NCBI RefSeq assembly: GCF_010858045.1
Contig: NZ_JAAGVC010000006.1
Location: forward strand, 148,681 to 212,680
DNA: 64,000 nt
Source: Nocardia cyriacigeorgica
Lineage (GTDB): Bacteria; Actinomycetota; Actinomycetes; Mycobacteriales; Mycobacteriaceae
Direction of reading: 5' to 3'
Shown: piece after piece, positions 8,658 to 16,930 of the stretch
Layout: every line of letters begins with the position of its first letter
Position numbering within the stretch: position 1 is the stretch's first letter
Translations under genes and position numbers: made by a program
The notes under the pieces: generated by a model
Database searches by the model: none
Seen by the model: only the letters and a program-made list of their open reading frames with translations
Told to the model about the DNA's origin: nothing

Positions 8658-8663
8658 TATCGT
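8658..8663 (+). promoter_or_regulatory. -10 element of a leaderless GntR message
   Basis: TATCGT fits the actinobacterial TAnnnT -10. The ATG at 8672 begins 8 bp later, about where RNA would start, and no Shine-Dalgarno sequence precedes it. This decides the start of the GntR gene against the in-frame ATG at 8633. Confidence 0.4.
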
Positions 8664-8671
8664 CGCTGTTC

Positions 8672-9445
8672 ATGCAGGTCAGCGACAGAAACTCGGAGAC
8701 GCCTTCTCCGGTGCGCCGGTTACGGGCCGACGATGCGCGCCGGGTCGCCGACATCGTGCGCCAGCAGATCCACACCGGCGCGTTCGCCGACACCCTGCCC
8801 GGTGAGCAGGTCCTGGCCGCCGAACATCAGGCCTCCCGCAATACCGTGCGGGAGGCGCTGGCGCTGCTCCAGGACGAGGGCCTGATCGACCGCGCACCCA
8901 GGGTCGGCACCAAGGTGACGGCCCGCAAACTCGACCACGGCCTCGACACCCTGCTCGGGTTGCAGGAGACCTTCGAGGGTCACGGGGTGGTGCGCAATGA
9001 GGTCAGGGTCGCGACCCGGATCAGCGCACCGCCCGCCGTGGCGCGCCGGCTGGCGCTGGCACCGGGTACCCGGGTGGTCTACCTCGAGCGCCTGCGTTAC
9101 CTCGGGGACCTACCGTTGAGCCTTGATCTCACCTACCTCGTGCCCGGCATCGGGGACGCGGTGCTCGAACACGACCTGGAACGCACCGACATCTTCGTGC
9201 TGCTGGAGCAGATCAGCGGCCGGTCGCTCGGCTCGGCCGACCTCGCGGTGGAGGCCCTCTGCGCCGATCCGCACACCGCGGCCACCCTCGACATCCCCGC
9301 GGGCGCCGCGCTGCTGATGCTCGAGCGTCTCACCCGCCTCGAGGACGGCACCCCGGTCGATCTCGAGTACGTCCGCATGCGCGGTGACCGGATCACCATG
9401 CGCGGCAGCCTGTCTCGCAGCATCCCCGAATGGAAGGTCCTTTAG
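8672..9445 (+). CDS. GntR-family regulator with UTRA domain
   Basis: A 257-residue HutC-type GntR regulator. The wHTH covers residues about 15-85 (RVADIVRQQIHTGAF, then LAAEHQASRNTVREALALLQDEGLI). The UTRA effector domain follows from about residue 100 (RVVYLERLRYLGDLPLSLDL, then GSADLAVEALCADP and LEYVRMRGDRITMRG). UTRA domains sense small metabolites. Its stop codon is followed directly by the ferredoxin ATG with no intervening base, and the binding-protein, permease, ATPase and flavoprotein genes follow with at most 8 bp between any two. It is therefore part of, and very probably the regulator of, the AprBA-like transporter operon. Confidence 0.9.
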   Translation: MQVSDRNSETPSPVRRLRADDARRVADIVRQQIHTGAFADTLPGEQVLAAEHQASRNTVREALALLQDEGLIDRAPRVGTKVTARKLDHGLDTLLGLQETFEGHGVVRNEVRVATRISAPPAVARRLALAPGTRVVYLERLRYLGDLPLSLDLTYLVPGIGDAVLEHDLERTDIFVLLEQISGRSLGSADLAVEALCADPHTAATLDIPAGAALLMLERLTRLEDGTPVDLEYVRMRGDRITMRGSLSRSIPEWKVL

Positions 9446-9673
9446 ATGGCTCTGGCGAACCAGCGCACCGATATCCCCGTGACCATCGACGAATCGCTGT
9501 GCATCTCCGGCTGCACGCTGTGCGTCGAGATCTGTCCCCTCGACTCACTCGCCATCAATCCCGACAACGGCAAAGCCTTCATGCATGTCGACGAGTGCTG
9601 GTACTGCGGCCCTTGCGCCGCCCGCTGCCCCACCGGCGCCGTCACCGTCAACATGCCGTATCTCCTGAGGTAG
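9446..9673 (+). CDS. AprB-like 2[4Fe-4S] ferredoxin
   Basis: A 75-residue ferredoxin with two cluster motifs, CISGCTLCVEICP (Cx3Cx2Cx3C) at residues 19-31 and CWYCGPCAARCP (Cx2Cx2Cx3C). The second motif, preceded by an acidic residue and followed by a TGAVTVNMPY tail, resembles the beta subunit of adenylylsulfate reductase (AprB), which has CWxCxxC at the same place. It starts directly after the GntR stop and precedes the binding-protein gene by 8 bp. It is the natural electron partner of the AprA-like flavoprotein at the end of the same operon. The AprB likeness is by eye and needs a profile search. Confidence 0.85.
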   Translation: MALANQRTDIPVTIDESLCISGCTLCVEICPLDSLAINPDNGKAFMHVDECWYCGPCAARCPTGAVTVNMPYLLR

Positions 9674-9681
9674 TTCACATC

Positions 9682-11064
9682 ATGAAACAGTGGAAACGCC
9701 TGGTCGCTGTCGCCGCCGCGGCGGCGTTCACGCTCACCGGATGCTCGCTCGAGGAGGCCACCTCCGGCGACACCGTCAAGGTGGTCATCGGCTATCAGTC
9801 GAAGACCATCAACACCGTCACCGCCGGTACGCTGCTGCGCGCCCAGGGCTATCTGGAACAGCGCCTGCAGCAGATCACCGATGGTGGCGGCGCGAAGTAC
9901 GAGGTCGAATGGCAGGACTACGACACCGGTGCGCCGATCACCGCGCAGATGGTGGCGGAGAAGATCGATATCGGTTCGATGGGCGATTACCCGCTGCTGA
10001 TCAACGGGTCGCGCACGCAGGCCAACGAGCGTTCGCGCACCGAGTTCATCTCCGTCACCGGATACAACCCCAAGGGTGCGTTGAACATGGTGGTGGTGGC
10101 GCCGGACTCACCTGCCGATGAGTTGAAAGACCTGGCCGGCCAGAAAGTTTCGGCCAGTGTGGGTTCGGCCGGGCACGGCACACTGGTGCAGGCGCTGACC
10201 CGGGCGGGCATCGACCCCGTCGGCGGCGTCGAGGTCCTCAATCAGCAACCGCAGGTCGGTGCCTCGGCGCTGGAGTCGGGTCAGGTGAGCGCGCTGTCGC
10301 AGTTCGTGGCGTGGCCCGGGCTGCTGGTGTTCCAGGACAAGGCGAAGCTGCTCTACGACGGCGCCGAGCTGAACGTGCCCACCTTCCACGGCGTGGTCGC
10401 CCGCAAGGCGTACACCGCCGAGCATCCGGAGGTGGTCGACGCCTTCTTGCAGGCCCAGCTGGACGCCACCGAATTCCTGTGGCGGGAACCACTGGAGGCC
10501 GCGCGCATCGTCGCCGAGGGTTCGGGTCTGCCGCAGGAGGTCGTGTACCTGTACAACGGGCCCGGCGGCACCTCCTTCGACACCACCCTCAAACCGAGTC
10601 TGATCAGTGCGTTCAAAGACGATGTGCGGTATCTGAAGTCGATCGGCGATTTCGCCGACCTCGATATCGACGCCTTCGTCGACGACACCCGCATCCGCGC
10701 CGCCTTCGCCGCACGGGGCGGCCGCGATTACGACAGCGCCCTGGCCGACACCACCAATCAGACCACCGGTTCGGGCACCGAAGTCTGGCTGGACGGGCAG
10801 ACCGTCACCCAGCCCGCCGACGACGCCACCGCACTGCTGCGCGCGGTGAAAACCGCACGGTCACAGGGTGCGACCATCCGCTCCGCCTACATCGTGGATA
10901 CCGAACTCGGCACCCGCTGGTTCGCCGACAAGGCGGTCTGGCTGCGTGACGGTGAGACGTTCCTGCCGTTCACCACCGCGGCCGCGGCAGGCCGGTACCG
11001 CCAGGCCCACCCCGGCGCGCAGCCGGTGAGCTACGACCAGGCCGTCAGTGAGGTCAGGTCATGA
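9682..11064 (+). CDS. ABC transporter substrate-binding lipoprotein with NosL-like C-terminal domain
   Basis: A 460-residue periplasmic-type binding protein of the nitrate/sulfonate/taurine (NMT1/SsuA) class. A lipobox LTGC places the acylated cysteine at residue 21. VVIGYQSKTINTVTAGTLLRAQGYLEQ and AEKIDIGSMGDYPLLI are typical of this class. Residues from about 365 to the end are an extra domain not found in ordinary SsuA proteins; the pattern AYIVDTELGTRWFADKAVWL, then LPFTTAAAAGRYRQAHPGAQ, resembles the NosL copper-binding fold. Its stop overlaps the permease ATG (ATGA). It presumably delivers the substrate of the AprA-like enzyme; the substrate itself is unknown. Confidence 0.8.
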   Translation: MKQWKRLVAVAAAAAFTLTGCSLEEATSGDTVKVVIGYQSKTINTVTAGTLLRAQGYLEQRLQQITDGGGAKYEVEWQDYDTGAPITAQMVAEKIDIGSMGDYPLLINGSRTQANERSRTEFISVTGYNPKGALNMVVVAPDSPADELKDLAGQKVSASVGSAGHGTLVQALTRAGIDPVGGVEVLNQQPQVGASALESGQVSALSQFVAWPGLLVFQDKAKLLYDGAELNVPTFHGVVARKAYTAEHPEVVDAFLQAQLDATEFLWREPLEAARIVAEGSGLPQEVVYLYNGPGGTSFDTTLKPSLISAFKDDVRYLKSIGDFADLDIDAFVDDTRIRAAFAARGGRDYDSALADTTNQTTGSGTEVWLDGQTVTQPADDATALLRAVKTARSQGATIRSAYIVDTELGTRWFADKAVWLRDGETFLPFTTAAAAGRYRQAHPGAQPVSYDQAVSEVRS

Positions 11065-12062
11065 CACGGTCACACGCCGAGTCACCGGCGGTCGCCGAGC
11101 CGGCGGCAGAGCGTCGCGTCTCGGACGTCGCGTCCGACGCCATCCCCCGTGCACACCGCGAGTCGGCCGGGGCCGTCGGCTCAGGCCCCCACCCGGGCGC
11201 AACCGATGGCATCGAATCGAGTTCGCCCTCGGCGCCCCCGGCCACCACGACACCGGTGACCGGACGTGGTTCGGTGGCCGGCTCGGTGTGGTCATCGCGG
11301 GCACTGCGTCCGGTTTCGGTGCTGGCCGCCGTCCTGCTGTGGCAAGTGTTGACGGCCAACGATGTTCGCCTGTGGTTGCGCTTCGACACCCTGCCGACGG
11401 TCACCGAGATCATCACCGCGTTCGGCCACCAACTGGGCACCGAGGTCTACTACTTGGATCTGGGCCAATCGTTGATCCGCATCCTCACCGGCTTCGCCGT
11501 CGCGACGGTGCTCGGAGTGGCCAGCGGCATCGCGCTCGGCCGTTCCCGGCTGTTCGCCGACATCCTCGGCCCGCTCACCGAACTCGCCCGGCCGGTGCCC
11601 GCGATCGCGGTGGTGCCGATCGCGATTCTGCTGGTCCCCGATGACGAGGCGGGCATCGTCTTCATCACCTCGCTGGCGGCCTACTTCCCGATCATGGTCA
11701 GTACCCGCCATGCGGTGCGCGCGCTGCCGACGCTGTGGGAGGACTCGGTGCGCACCCTGGGCGGAAACCGTTGGGATGTGCTGGTGCGTGTGGTGTTTCC
11801 CGGCGCGCTGCCCGGGATTTTCGGCGGACTGTCGGTCGGTATCGGGGTGGCGTGGATCTGCCTCATCTCCGCGGAGATGATCTCGGGCCGTCTCGGTGTC
11901 GGTTACCGGACCTGGCAGGCCTACACCATCGTCGACTATCCGGGTGTGTTCGTCGGGATCATCACCATCGGCGTCCTCGGATTCGCGACGTCGGCGGCGA
12001 TCGAACTGCTCGGCCGCCGCGTCACCCGCTGGCTGCCGCGCGGAGCGGAGAACGCGCGATGA
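11061..12062 (+). CDS. ABC transporter permease (nitrate/sulfonate/taurine type)
   Basis: A 333-residue inner-membrane permease of the SsuC/TauC type. After a long, Pro/Ser/Thr-rich, probably disordered N-terminal region of about 75 residues there are around six membrane segments. The cytoplasmic EAA-like loop ALPTLWEDSVRTLGGNRWDVLVRVVFPGALP contacts the ATPase. The ATG at 11061 overlaps the binding-protein stop and the stop overlaps the ATPase ATG (ATGA both times). The long N-terminal tail is unusual; an internal start cannot be excluded, but the overlap favours 11061. Confidence 0.9.
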   Translation: MTRSHAESPAVAEPAAERRVSDVASDAIPRAHRESAGAVGSGPHPGATDGIESSSPSAPPATTTPVTGRGSVAGSVWSSRALRPVSVLAAVLLWQVLTANDVRLWLRFDTLPTVTEIITAFGHQLGTEVYYLDLGQSLIRILTGFAVATVLGVASGIALGRSRLFADILGPLTELARPVPAIAVVPIAILLVPDDEAGIVFITSLAAYFPIMVSTRHAVRALPTLWEDSVRTLGGNRWDVLVRVVFPGALPGIFGGLSVGIGVAWICLISAEMISGRLGVGYRTWQAYTIVDYPGVFVGIITIGVLGFATSAAIELLGRRVTRWLPRGAENAR

Positions 12063-12796
12063 CCACCGCGATCACCACCGGCATGAGTCTGCGCCTGGAC
12101 GAAGTGTCGCTGTCCTACACCGGCGATCCGGTGATCAGCCGGCTCAGCCTGGAGGTGCGGCCCGGCGAAATCCTGGTCCTCACCGGACCGTCCGGATGCG
12201 GGAAATCCACCGTCCTGCGCGCGTTCGCCGGACTGCTGGCGCCCGACTCCGGCCGGGTGCTCGCCGACGGCGAGCCGGTGACGACGACCTCCCGTGACCG
12301 CGCGGTCGTCTTCCAGGACAACGCGCTGCTGCCCTGGCGCAGTGTGCGCGCCAATATCGAGCTCGCGCTGAAGCTGCGCGGCGAGCCGAAACCGGGTCGC
12401 CGCGCGTCCGCCGACCGCTGGATCGAGGAGGTCGGGCTGACCGGGTTTGCCGATTTCTTGCCCAAGAGCCTGTCCGGCGGGATGCGTCAGCGGGTGCAGC
12501 TCGCGCGCGGCCTGGCCGGTGCACCACGCGCGGTCATGATGGACGAACCGTTCGGGGCACTGGACACCCAAACTCGAAACACCATGCAGCGCTTACTCAT
12601 CGATACCTGGCGCACGCACCCGACGACCGTGGTCTTCGTCACCCACGACGTGGACGAGGCGCTGCTGCTCGGCGATCGGGTCGCGGTGCTCGGCCGGGCC
12701 GGGCAGCCGCTGCGCGCCGTCATCGATGTTCCGAATCCGCGCACGGCCGCCGCCCGGCCGGTCGAGCGCGCCCAGATCGTGGAGGCTCTCACGTGA
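12059..12796 (+). CDS. ABC transporter ATP-binding protein
   Basis: A 245-residue ATPase of the SsuB/TauB/NrtD class. The Walker A motif is GPSGCGKST, the Q-loop lies in AVVFQDNALLPWRS, the signature is LSGGMRQRVQLARGL, Walker B is AVMMDEPFGALD and the switch histidine is in VFVTHDVDEAL. It powers uptake through the permease encoded just upstream. The ATG at 12059 overlaps the permease stop, and the stop overlaps the GTG of the flavoprotein gene (GTGA), so transport and the redox enzyme are translationally coupled. Confidence 0.95.
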   Translation: MTTAITTGMSLRLDEVSLSYTGDPVISRLSLEVRPGEILVLTGPSGCGKSTVLRAFAGLLAPDSGRVLADGEPVTTTSRDRAVVFQDNALLPWRSVRANIELALKLRGEPKPGRRASADRWIEEVGLTGFADFLPKSLSGGMRQRVQLARGLAGAPRAVMMDEPFGALDTQTRNTMQRLLIDTWRTHPTTVVFVTHDVDEALLLGDRVAVLGRAGQPLRAVIDVPNPRTAAARPVERAQIVEALT

Positions 12797-15486
12797 CCGC
12801 TCCGACCTTGTTCGCGGCACCCGATCTCGCCGACGCCGTCCGCCTGGACTGCGATGTGCTCGTCATCGGCGGCGGAACGGCGGGCACGATGGCCGCCCTC
12901 ACCGCCGCCGAGCAGGGCGCGAATGTGCTGCTGCTGGAGAAGGCGCATGTACGCCATTCCGGTGCGCTGGCCATGGGAATGGACGGGGTCAACAATGCCG
13001 TCATCCCGGGCAAGGCCGAACCGGAGGATTACGTCGCCGAGATCACCCGCGCCAATGACGGCATCGTCGACCAGCGCACCGTCTATCAGACCGCGACCCG
13101 CGGTTTCGCCATGGTGCAGCGGCTGGAGAGCTACGGGGTGAAGTTCGAGAAGGACGAATACGGCGAATACGCGGTGCGGCGGGTGCATCGGTCCGGGTCG
13201 TATGTGTTGCCGATGCCCGAGGGCAAGGACGTCAAGAAGGCGCTGTACCGGGTGCTGCGCCAGCGCAAAATGCGGGAACGGATCCGGATCGAGAACCGGC
13301 TGATGCCGGTGCGTGTGCTCACCGCCGACGGCCGGGCCGTCGGCGCGGCGGCCCTGAACACCCGCACCGGGGAGTTCGTCGCGGTGGGTGCGAAGGCGGT
13401 CATCCTGGCGACCGGGCCGTGCGGGCGGCTCGGGCTGCCGGCCTCCGGCTACCTGTACGGCACCTACGAGAATCCGACCAACGCCGGCGACGGCTACTCG
13501 ATGGCCTATCACGCCGGCGCCGAGCTCAGCGGCATCGAATGCTTCCAGATCAATCCGCTGATCAAGGACTACAACGGACCGGCATGCGCATACGTGGCCA
13601 ACCCGTTCGGCGGGTACCAGGTCAATGCCGAGGGCGAACGCTTCGTGGATTCCGACTACTGGTCGGGGCAGATGATGTCGGAGGTCAAGCGCGAGATCGA
13701 ATCCGCGCGCGGACCCATCTACCTCAAGGTGTCGCATCTGCCGGAGGAGACGCTGACGACGCTGGAAGGGATCCTGCACACCACCGAGCGGCCCACCCGC
13801 GGCACCTTCCACGCCAACCGCGGCCACGACTACCGCACCCACGATATCGAAATGCACATCTCCGAAATCGGTTTGTGCAGTGGGCATTCCGCGTCCGGCG
13901 TCTGGGTGGACGAGAACGCGCGCACCACCGTTCCCGGCTTGTACGCCGCCGGCGACCTGGCCTGCGTTCCGCACAACTACATGATCGGCGCCTTCGTCTT
14001 CGGCGATCTCGCCGGGGCACACGCCGCCTCCACGCTCACCGAGGTGGCGGCACCGCAGCAGCTTCCGCAGGAGCAGCTCGCCGAGGCGCACGAGCTGATC
14101 TACCGGCCGCTGCGCCACCCAGATGGGCCGCCGCAGCCGCAGGTCGAATACAAGCTGCGCCGTTTCGTCAACGACTATGTGGCCCCACCCAAGACCGCCG
14201 CCAAACTCTCGATCGCGGTGGAAACCTTCCAACGGATGCGCGGGGAGATCGCCGAGATGGGCGCGCGCACCCCACACGAGCTGATGCGTGCGGTGGAGGT
14301 GTCGTTCATCCGCGACTGCGCGGAGATGGCGGCCCGCAGTTCGCTCACCCGCACCGAATCGCGATGGGGGCTCTATCACGAGCGCGCCGACCTGCCCGAG
14401 CGCGATGATGTGGGCTGGCGCTACCACCTGAATCTGCGCAAAACCGTCGACGGCGACATGGAGTTCCTGAAGCGTCCGGTGGCGCCGTACCTCGTGCCGG
14501 TGCCTGGGCTGGACGACCTGCCGTCGGCCGATGCCGCGATCGAAGTCGTCGAGCAGCCGGAACTGGTCGCGCGCCGCGCGCCTTCGGCAGCGACCGTGGT
14601 GACCGTCGAGAAGGAACCGGCCGCACCGCCCTCCCCGCGCCTGGTCACCCTACTCGGATTGGACGCACCGACAGTGGCGCAACTGGCGGAGTATCTGTCC
14701 GATGCCGACCCCGTGGTCCGGGTGGCCGCCCTATCGGTGCTCACCGAGCACACCCCGGACGGGTTCGCCGGCGCCTTGATCGACGCACTCGACGACGACG
14801 CCGCGTCCGTGCGCGCCGCGGCCGCGGCCGGATTGCGTGAACTGGTCGAGGTGCTGCCCTCGGCCGACGGTTTGGCACAGCGACTGCGCTCCGCCGATCC
14901 GGTGGTCCGCGCCACCGTCGTCGATCTGCTGCGGGCGCTGCGCGCCGGAACCGCCGCGCACTTCGGTGCCGCGCTCGCCGATCCCGATCATCGGGTGCGG
15001 ATCGAGGCGGTGCGCGCGCTGGTCTCCCTCGACGACGGTCCGGCCGTGGCCGCCCTCGCCGGCGATGCGAACCGGGAGGTGCGGATCGCGGTCGCCCAGG
15101 GCCTGGCCACCATCGGCACCGGCGCCGAGGCCATCCGCGCCCTGGCCGCCGACCGTGACCCGCTGGTGCGCGCGGCGGCGCTCGCGGCGTACGCCGCACT
15201 GGGGACCGATATCGACTCGGCCACCGAACTCGTCGCCGCGCTGGGTCATTCGGCCTGGCAGGTGCGCGTCGGCGCGGCGCGCGGACTGGCGGGCGCCGAC
15301 CCGGAGCTCGCCCTGCCCGCGTTGACCGAGGCGCTGTCGGATCCGCATCTGGATGTACGCAAGGCCGCGGTCCTGGCGCTGTCGAGCTGGGCGAGCCTGG
15401 ATGCGGCGCGGATCGCGTTGAAACAGGCCGTCGACGACCCCGACGCCGACGTCCGAGCCTATGCCCGCCGCGCACTCGCCGGGTGA
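12793..15486 (+). CDS. AprA-like flavoprotein fused to nine HEAT repeats
   Basis: An 897-residue protein of the fumarate reductase/succinate dehydrogenase flavoprotein superfamily. The FAD-binding loop is GGGTAG (26-31). HSGALAMGMDGVNNAV and GLCSGHSASGVWVDENARTTVPGLYAAGD resemble the adenylylsulfate reductase alpha subunit more than FrdA/SdhA. After a helical domain (about 450-590), residues 617-897 hold nine tandem HEAT/PBS-lyase-type units (pattern DxdxxVRxxAxxxL). The start is GTG at 12793, overlapping the ATPase stop. It likely pairs with the AprB-like ferredoxin of the same operon; the oxidised or reduced substrate is not evident. The HEAT fusion may serve as a docking platform. Confidence 0.85.
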   Translation: MTAPTLFAAPDLADAVRLDCDVLVIGGGTAGTMAALTAAEQGANVLLLEKAHVRHSGALAMGMDGVNNAVIPGKAEPEDYVAEITRANDGIVDQRTVYQTATRGFAMVQRLESYGVKFEKDEYGEYAVRRVHRSGSYVLPMPEGKDVKKALYRVLRQRKMRERIRIENRLMPVRVLTADGRAVGAAALNTRTGEFVAVGAKAVILATGPCGRLGLPASGYLYGTYENPTNAGDGYSMAYHAGAELSGIECFQINPLIKDYNGPACAYVANPFGGYQVNAEGERFVDSDYWSGQMMSEVKREIESARGPIYLKVSHLPEETLTTLEGILHTTERPTRGTFHANRGHDYRTHDIEMHISEIGLCSGHSASGVWVDENARTTVPGLYAAGDLACVPHNYMIGAFVFGDLAGAHAASTLTEVAAPQQLPQEQLAEAHELIYRPLRHPDGPPQPQVEYKLRRFVNDYVAPPKTAAKLSIAVETFQRMRGEIAEMGARTPHELMRAVEVSFIRDCAEMAARSSLTRTESRWGLYHERADLPERDDVGWRYHLNLRKTVDGDMEFLKRPVAPYLVPVPGLDDLPSADAAIEVVEQPELVARRAPSAATVVTVEKEPAAPPSPRLVTLLGLDAPTVAQLAEYLSDADPVVRVAALSVLTEHTPDGFAGALIDALDDDAASVRAAAAAGLRELVEVLPSADGLAQRLRSADPVVRATVVDLLRALRAGTAAHFGAALADPDHRVRIEAVRALVSLDDGPAVAALAGDANREVRIAVAQGLATIGTGAEAIRALAADRDPLVRAAALAAYAALGTDIDSATELVAALGHSAWQVRVGAARGLAGADPELALPALTEALSDPHLDVRKAAVLALSSWASLDAARIALKQAVDDPDADVRAYARRALAG

Positions 15487-15533
15487 GCCGCGACCGGGGC
15501 GCCGCCGCTTGTGCTCGGCCCGCCCCGCCTCGC

Positions 15534-16265
15534 TCACCAGCCGCGCCGCTGCGGCCGCGAACCCACCAGCTCCCCCGGACGGGCATGTCCACGACTGCGG
15601 TAGACGATGTAGGGCCGGAACAGGTAGGCCACGGGCGCGCTGAACGCATGCACCAGACGGGTGAACGGCCACAGCGCGAACAGCGTCAACGCGATGAGGA
15701 CGTGGATGTGGAACGACAGCGGCGCCTGCGCCATCAGATCGCCGCGCGGTTGCAGGATCCAGATCGACCGGAACCACGGCGAGACGGTCTCGCGGTAGTT
15801 GTGTTCCTCGCCGATCACGCCCGATCCCATCAGCGTCGTCGCGAGGCCGGCCACGATGGCCGCGATCAGCACGACGTACATCAGTTTGTCGTTCCACGTG
15901 GTCGCGGTGAAGACCGGACCGGTGGCGCGGCGCCGGTAGACCAGCAGCGCCGCGCCGGTCAGGGTGGCGACACCGGCGATGGTGCCGAGGGTCAAGGCCT
16001 GCACGTGATAGGCGTGTTCGCTCAGGCCGAGGGCATCGGTCCACGATTGCGGGATCACCAATCCGATGATGTGCCCGACGATCACGACGAGGATGCCGAA
16101 GTGGAACAGTGGGCTGCCGATCCGCAGCAGCTTGCTCTCGTACAGCTGGGAGGACCGGGTGGTCCAGCCGAACTTGTCGTAGCGGTAGCGCCACCAGGTC
16201 CCCACCGCCAGGATCGCCAGTGTCACATAGGGAATCACGTCCCAGAAGATCTCCGCGGCCGACAC
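15534..16265 (-). CDS. narI: Respiratory nitrate reductase gamma subunit
   Basis: NarI, 243 residues, is the membrane-embedded di-heme cytochrome b that passes electrons from menaquinol to NarH. About five membrane segments are visible, and the expected histidines lie in SPLFHFGILVVIVGHIIGL and SFHIHVLIALTLFALWPFTRLVHAFS, ending in a charged cytoplasmic tail. It is the last gene of narGHJI, 2 bp after narJ. It converges on the AprA-like gene with only 47 bp between stops. Confidence 0.95.
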   Translation of the reverse strand: MSAAEIFWDVIPYVTLAILAVGTWWRYRYDKFGWTTRSSQLYESKLLRIGSPLFHFGILVVIVGHIIGLVIPQSWTDALGLSEHAYHVQALTLGTIAGVATLTGAALLVYRRRATGPVFTATTWNDKLMYVVLIAAIVAGLATTLMGSGVIGEEHNYRETVSPWFRSIWILQPRGDLMAQAPLSFHIHVLIALTLFALWPFTRLVHAFSAPVAYLFRPYIVYRSRGHARPGELVGSRPQRRGW

Positions 16266-16267
16266 GA

Positions 16268-16930
16268 TCAGCGACCTCCTCGTTCCGGCGCACTCCGGCG
16301 CGGTGGCACGGTCAGCGTGAACGGTTGCAGCCCGACCTGCTCGGCGGGCGGGCCCGCCGCCACCAGTTCGCGAGCCCGGCGCACGTCCTGATCAGTTGCG
16401 GCGGGCAGAGTCGCGGCCACCGCACCGAGGACGCCTGCGTAGGGCGAGCGCCGTTCGGCGAGGGCGGTATGCACCGCGTCGATTGCCGGACGGTGCGCTG
16501 TGAGCAGCTCGCCGCCGATGCGCGGGTCGACGGTGGCGGCGAATTCGAGCACCACGGCCAGGTGGTCCGGGGCCTCCCCCTTCGGCGGTGCGGCACCGGC
16601 CGCCCGATAGGCCTGCGCGAAGGCGAGCATGGCCGTGCCGCGGTTGCGGGTGTCGCCGTCGGTCCAGTAGGTCAGCAGCAAGGTCGTGCGTCGCTGCAGA
16701 TCGAAGGTGTCGACGTAGTGCCGCGCCGCCTCCGACAACGCTGTTCGCCGCAGATATCCGACGGTCGCACGCAGTGGTTCGGCGTGCTCATCACCGAGCC
16801 GATCGCACAAGGTCTCGACGGTGGCGAGCCGCGCGGACTGCGCGTCGTCCGGGTAGGCCAGTAGCAGCGAGGCCGATTGCCACACCAGTCGATGCGCGGC
16901 CCGGTTGTCATGGTGGCGCCGCCACCTCAT
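16268..16930 (-). CDS. narJ: Nitrate reductase molybdenum cofactor assembly chaperone
   Basis: NarJ, 220 residues from the ATG at 16930, is an all-helical TorD-like chaperone needed to insert the molybdenum cofactor into NarG; it is not part of the final enzyme. The family pattern LLAYPDD near the N-terminus, ALSEAARHYVDTFDLQRRTTLLLTYWTDGDTRNRG and DHLAVVLEFAA is clear. The ATG overlaps the narH stop (ATGA), which selects this start over a GTG-type extension to 16996. Confidence 0.93.
   Translation of the reverse strand: MRWRRHHDNRAAHRLVWQSASLLLAYPDDAQSARLATVETLCDRLGDEHAEPLRATVGYLRRTALSEAARHYVDTFDLQRRTTLLLTYWTDGDTRNRGTAMLAFAQAYRAAGAAPPKGEAPDHLAVVLEFAATVDPRIGGELLTAHRPAIDAVHTALAERRSPYAGVLGAVAATLPAATDQDVRRARELVAAGPPAEQVGLQPFTLTVPPRRSAPERGGR

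Noticed and set aside
12487-14427. Long minus-strand open frame (646 codons) opposite the ATPase and flavoprotein genes
   Set aside because: It lies antisense to well-supported genes, has no recognisable protein pattern and reflects third-position GC bias. The same applies to long frames at 31896-33581 (+) and 52437-54062 (+).
2395-15486. A dissimilatory APS reductase pathway formed by cysDNC plus the AprBA-like genes
   Set aside because: CysDNC is the assimilatory set, the AprA likeness is distant, and the AprBA-like operon has its own regulator and importer. A direct APS reaction is not supported by sequence alone.
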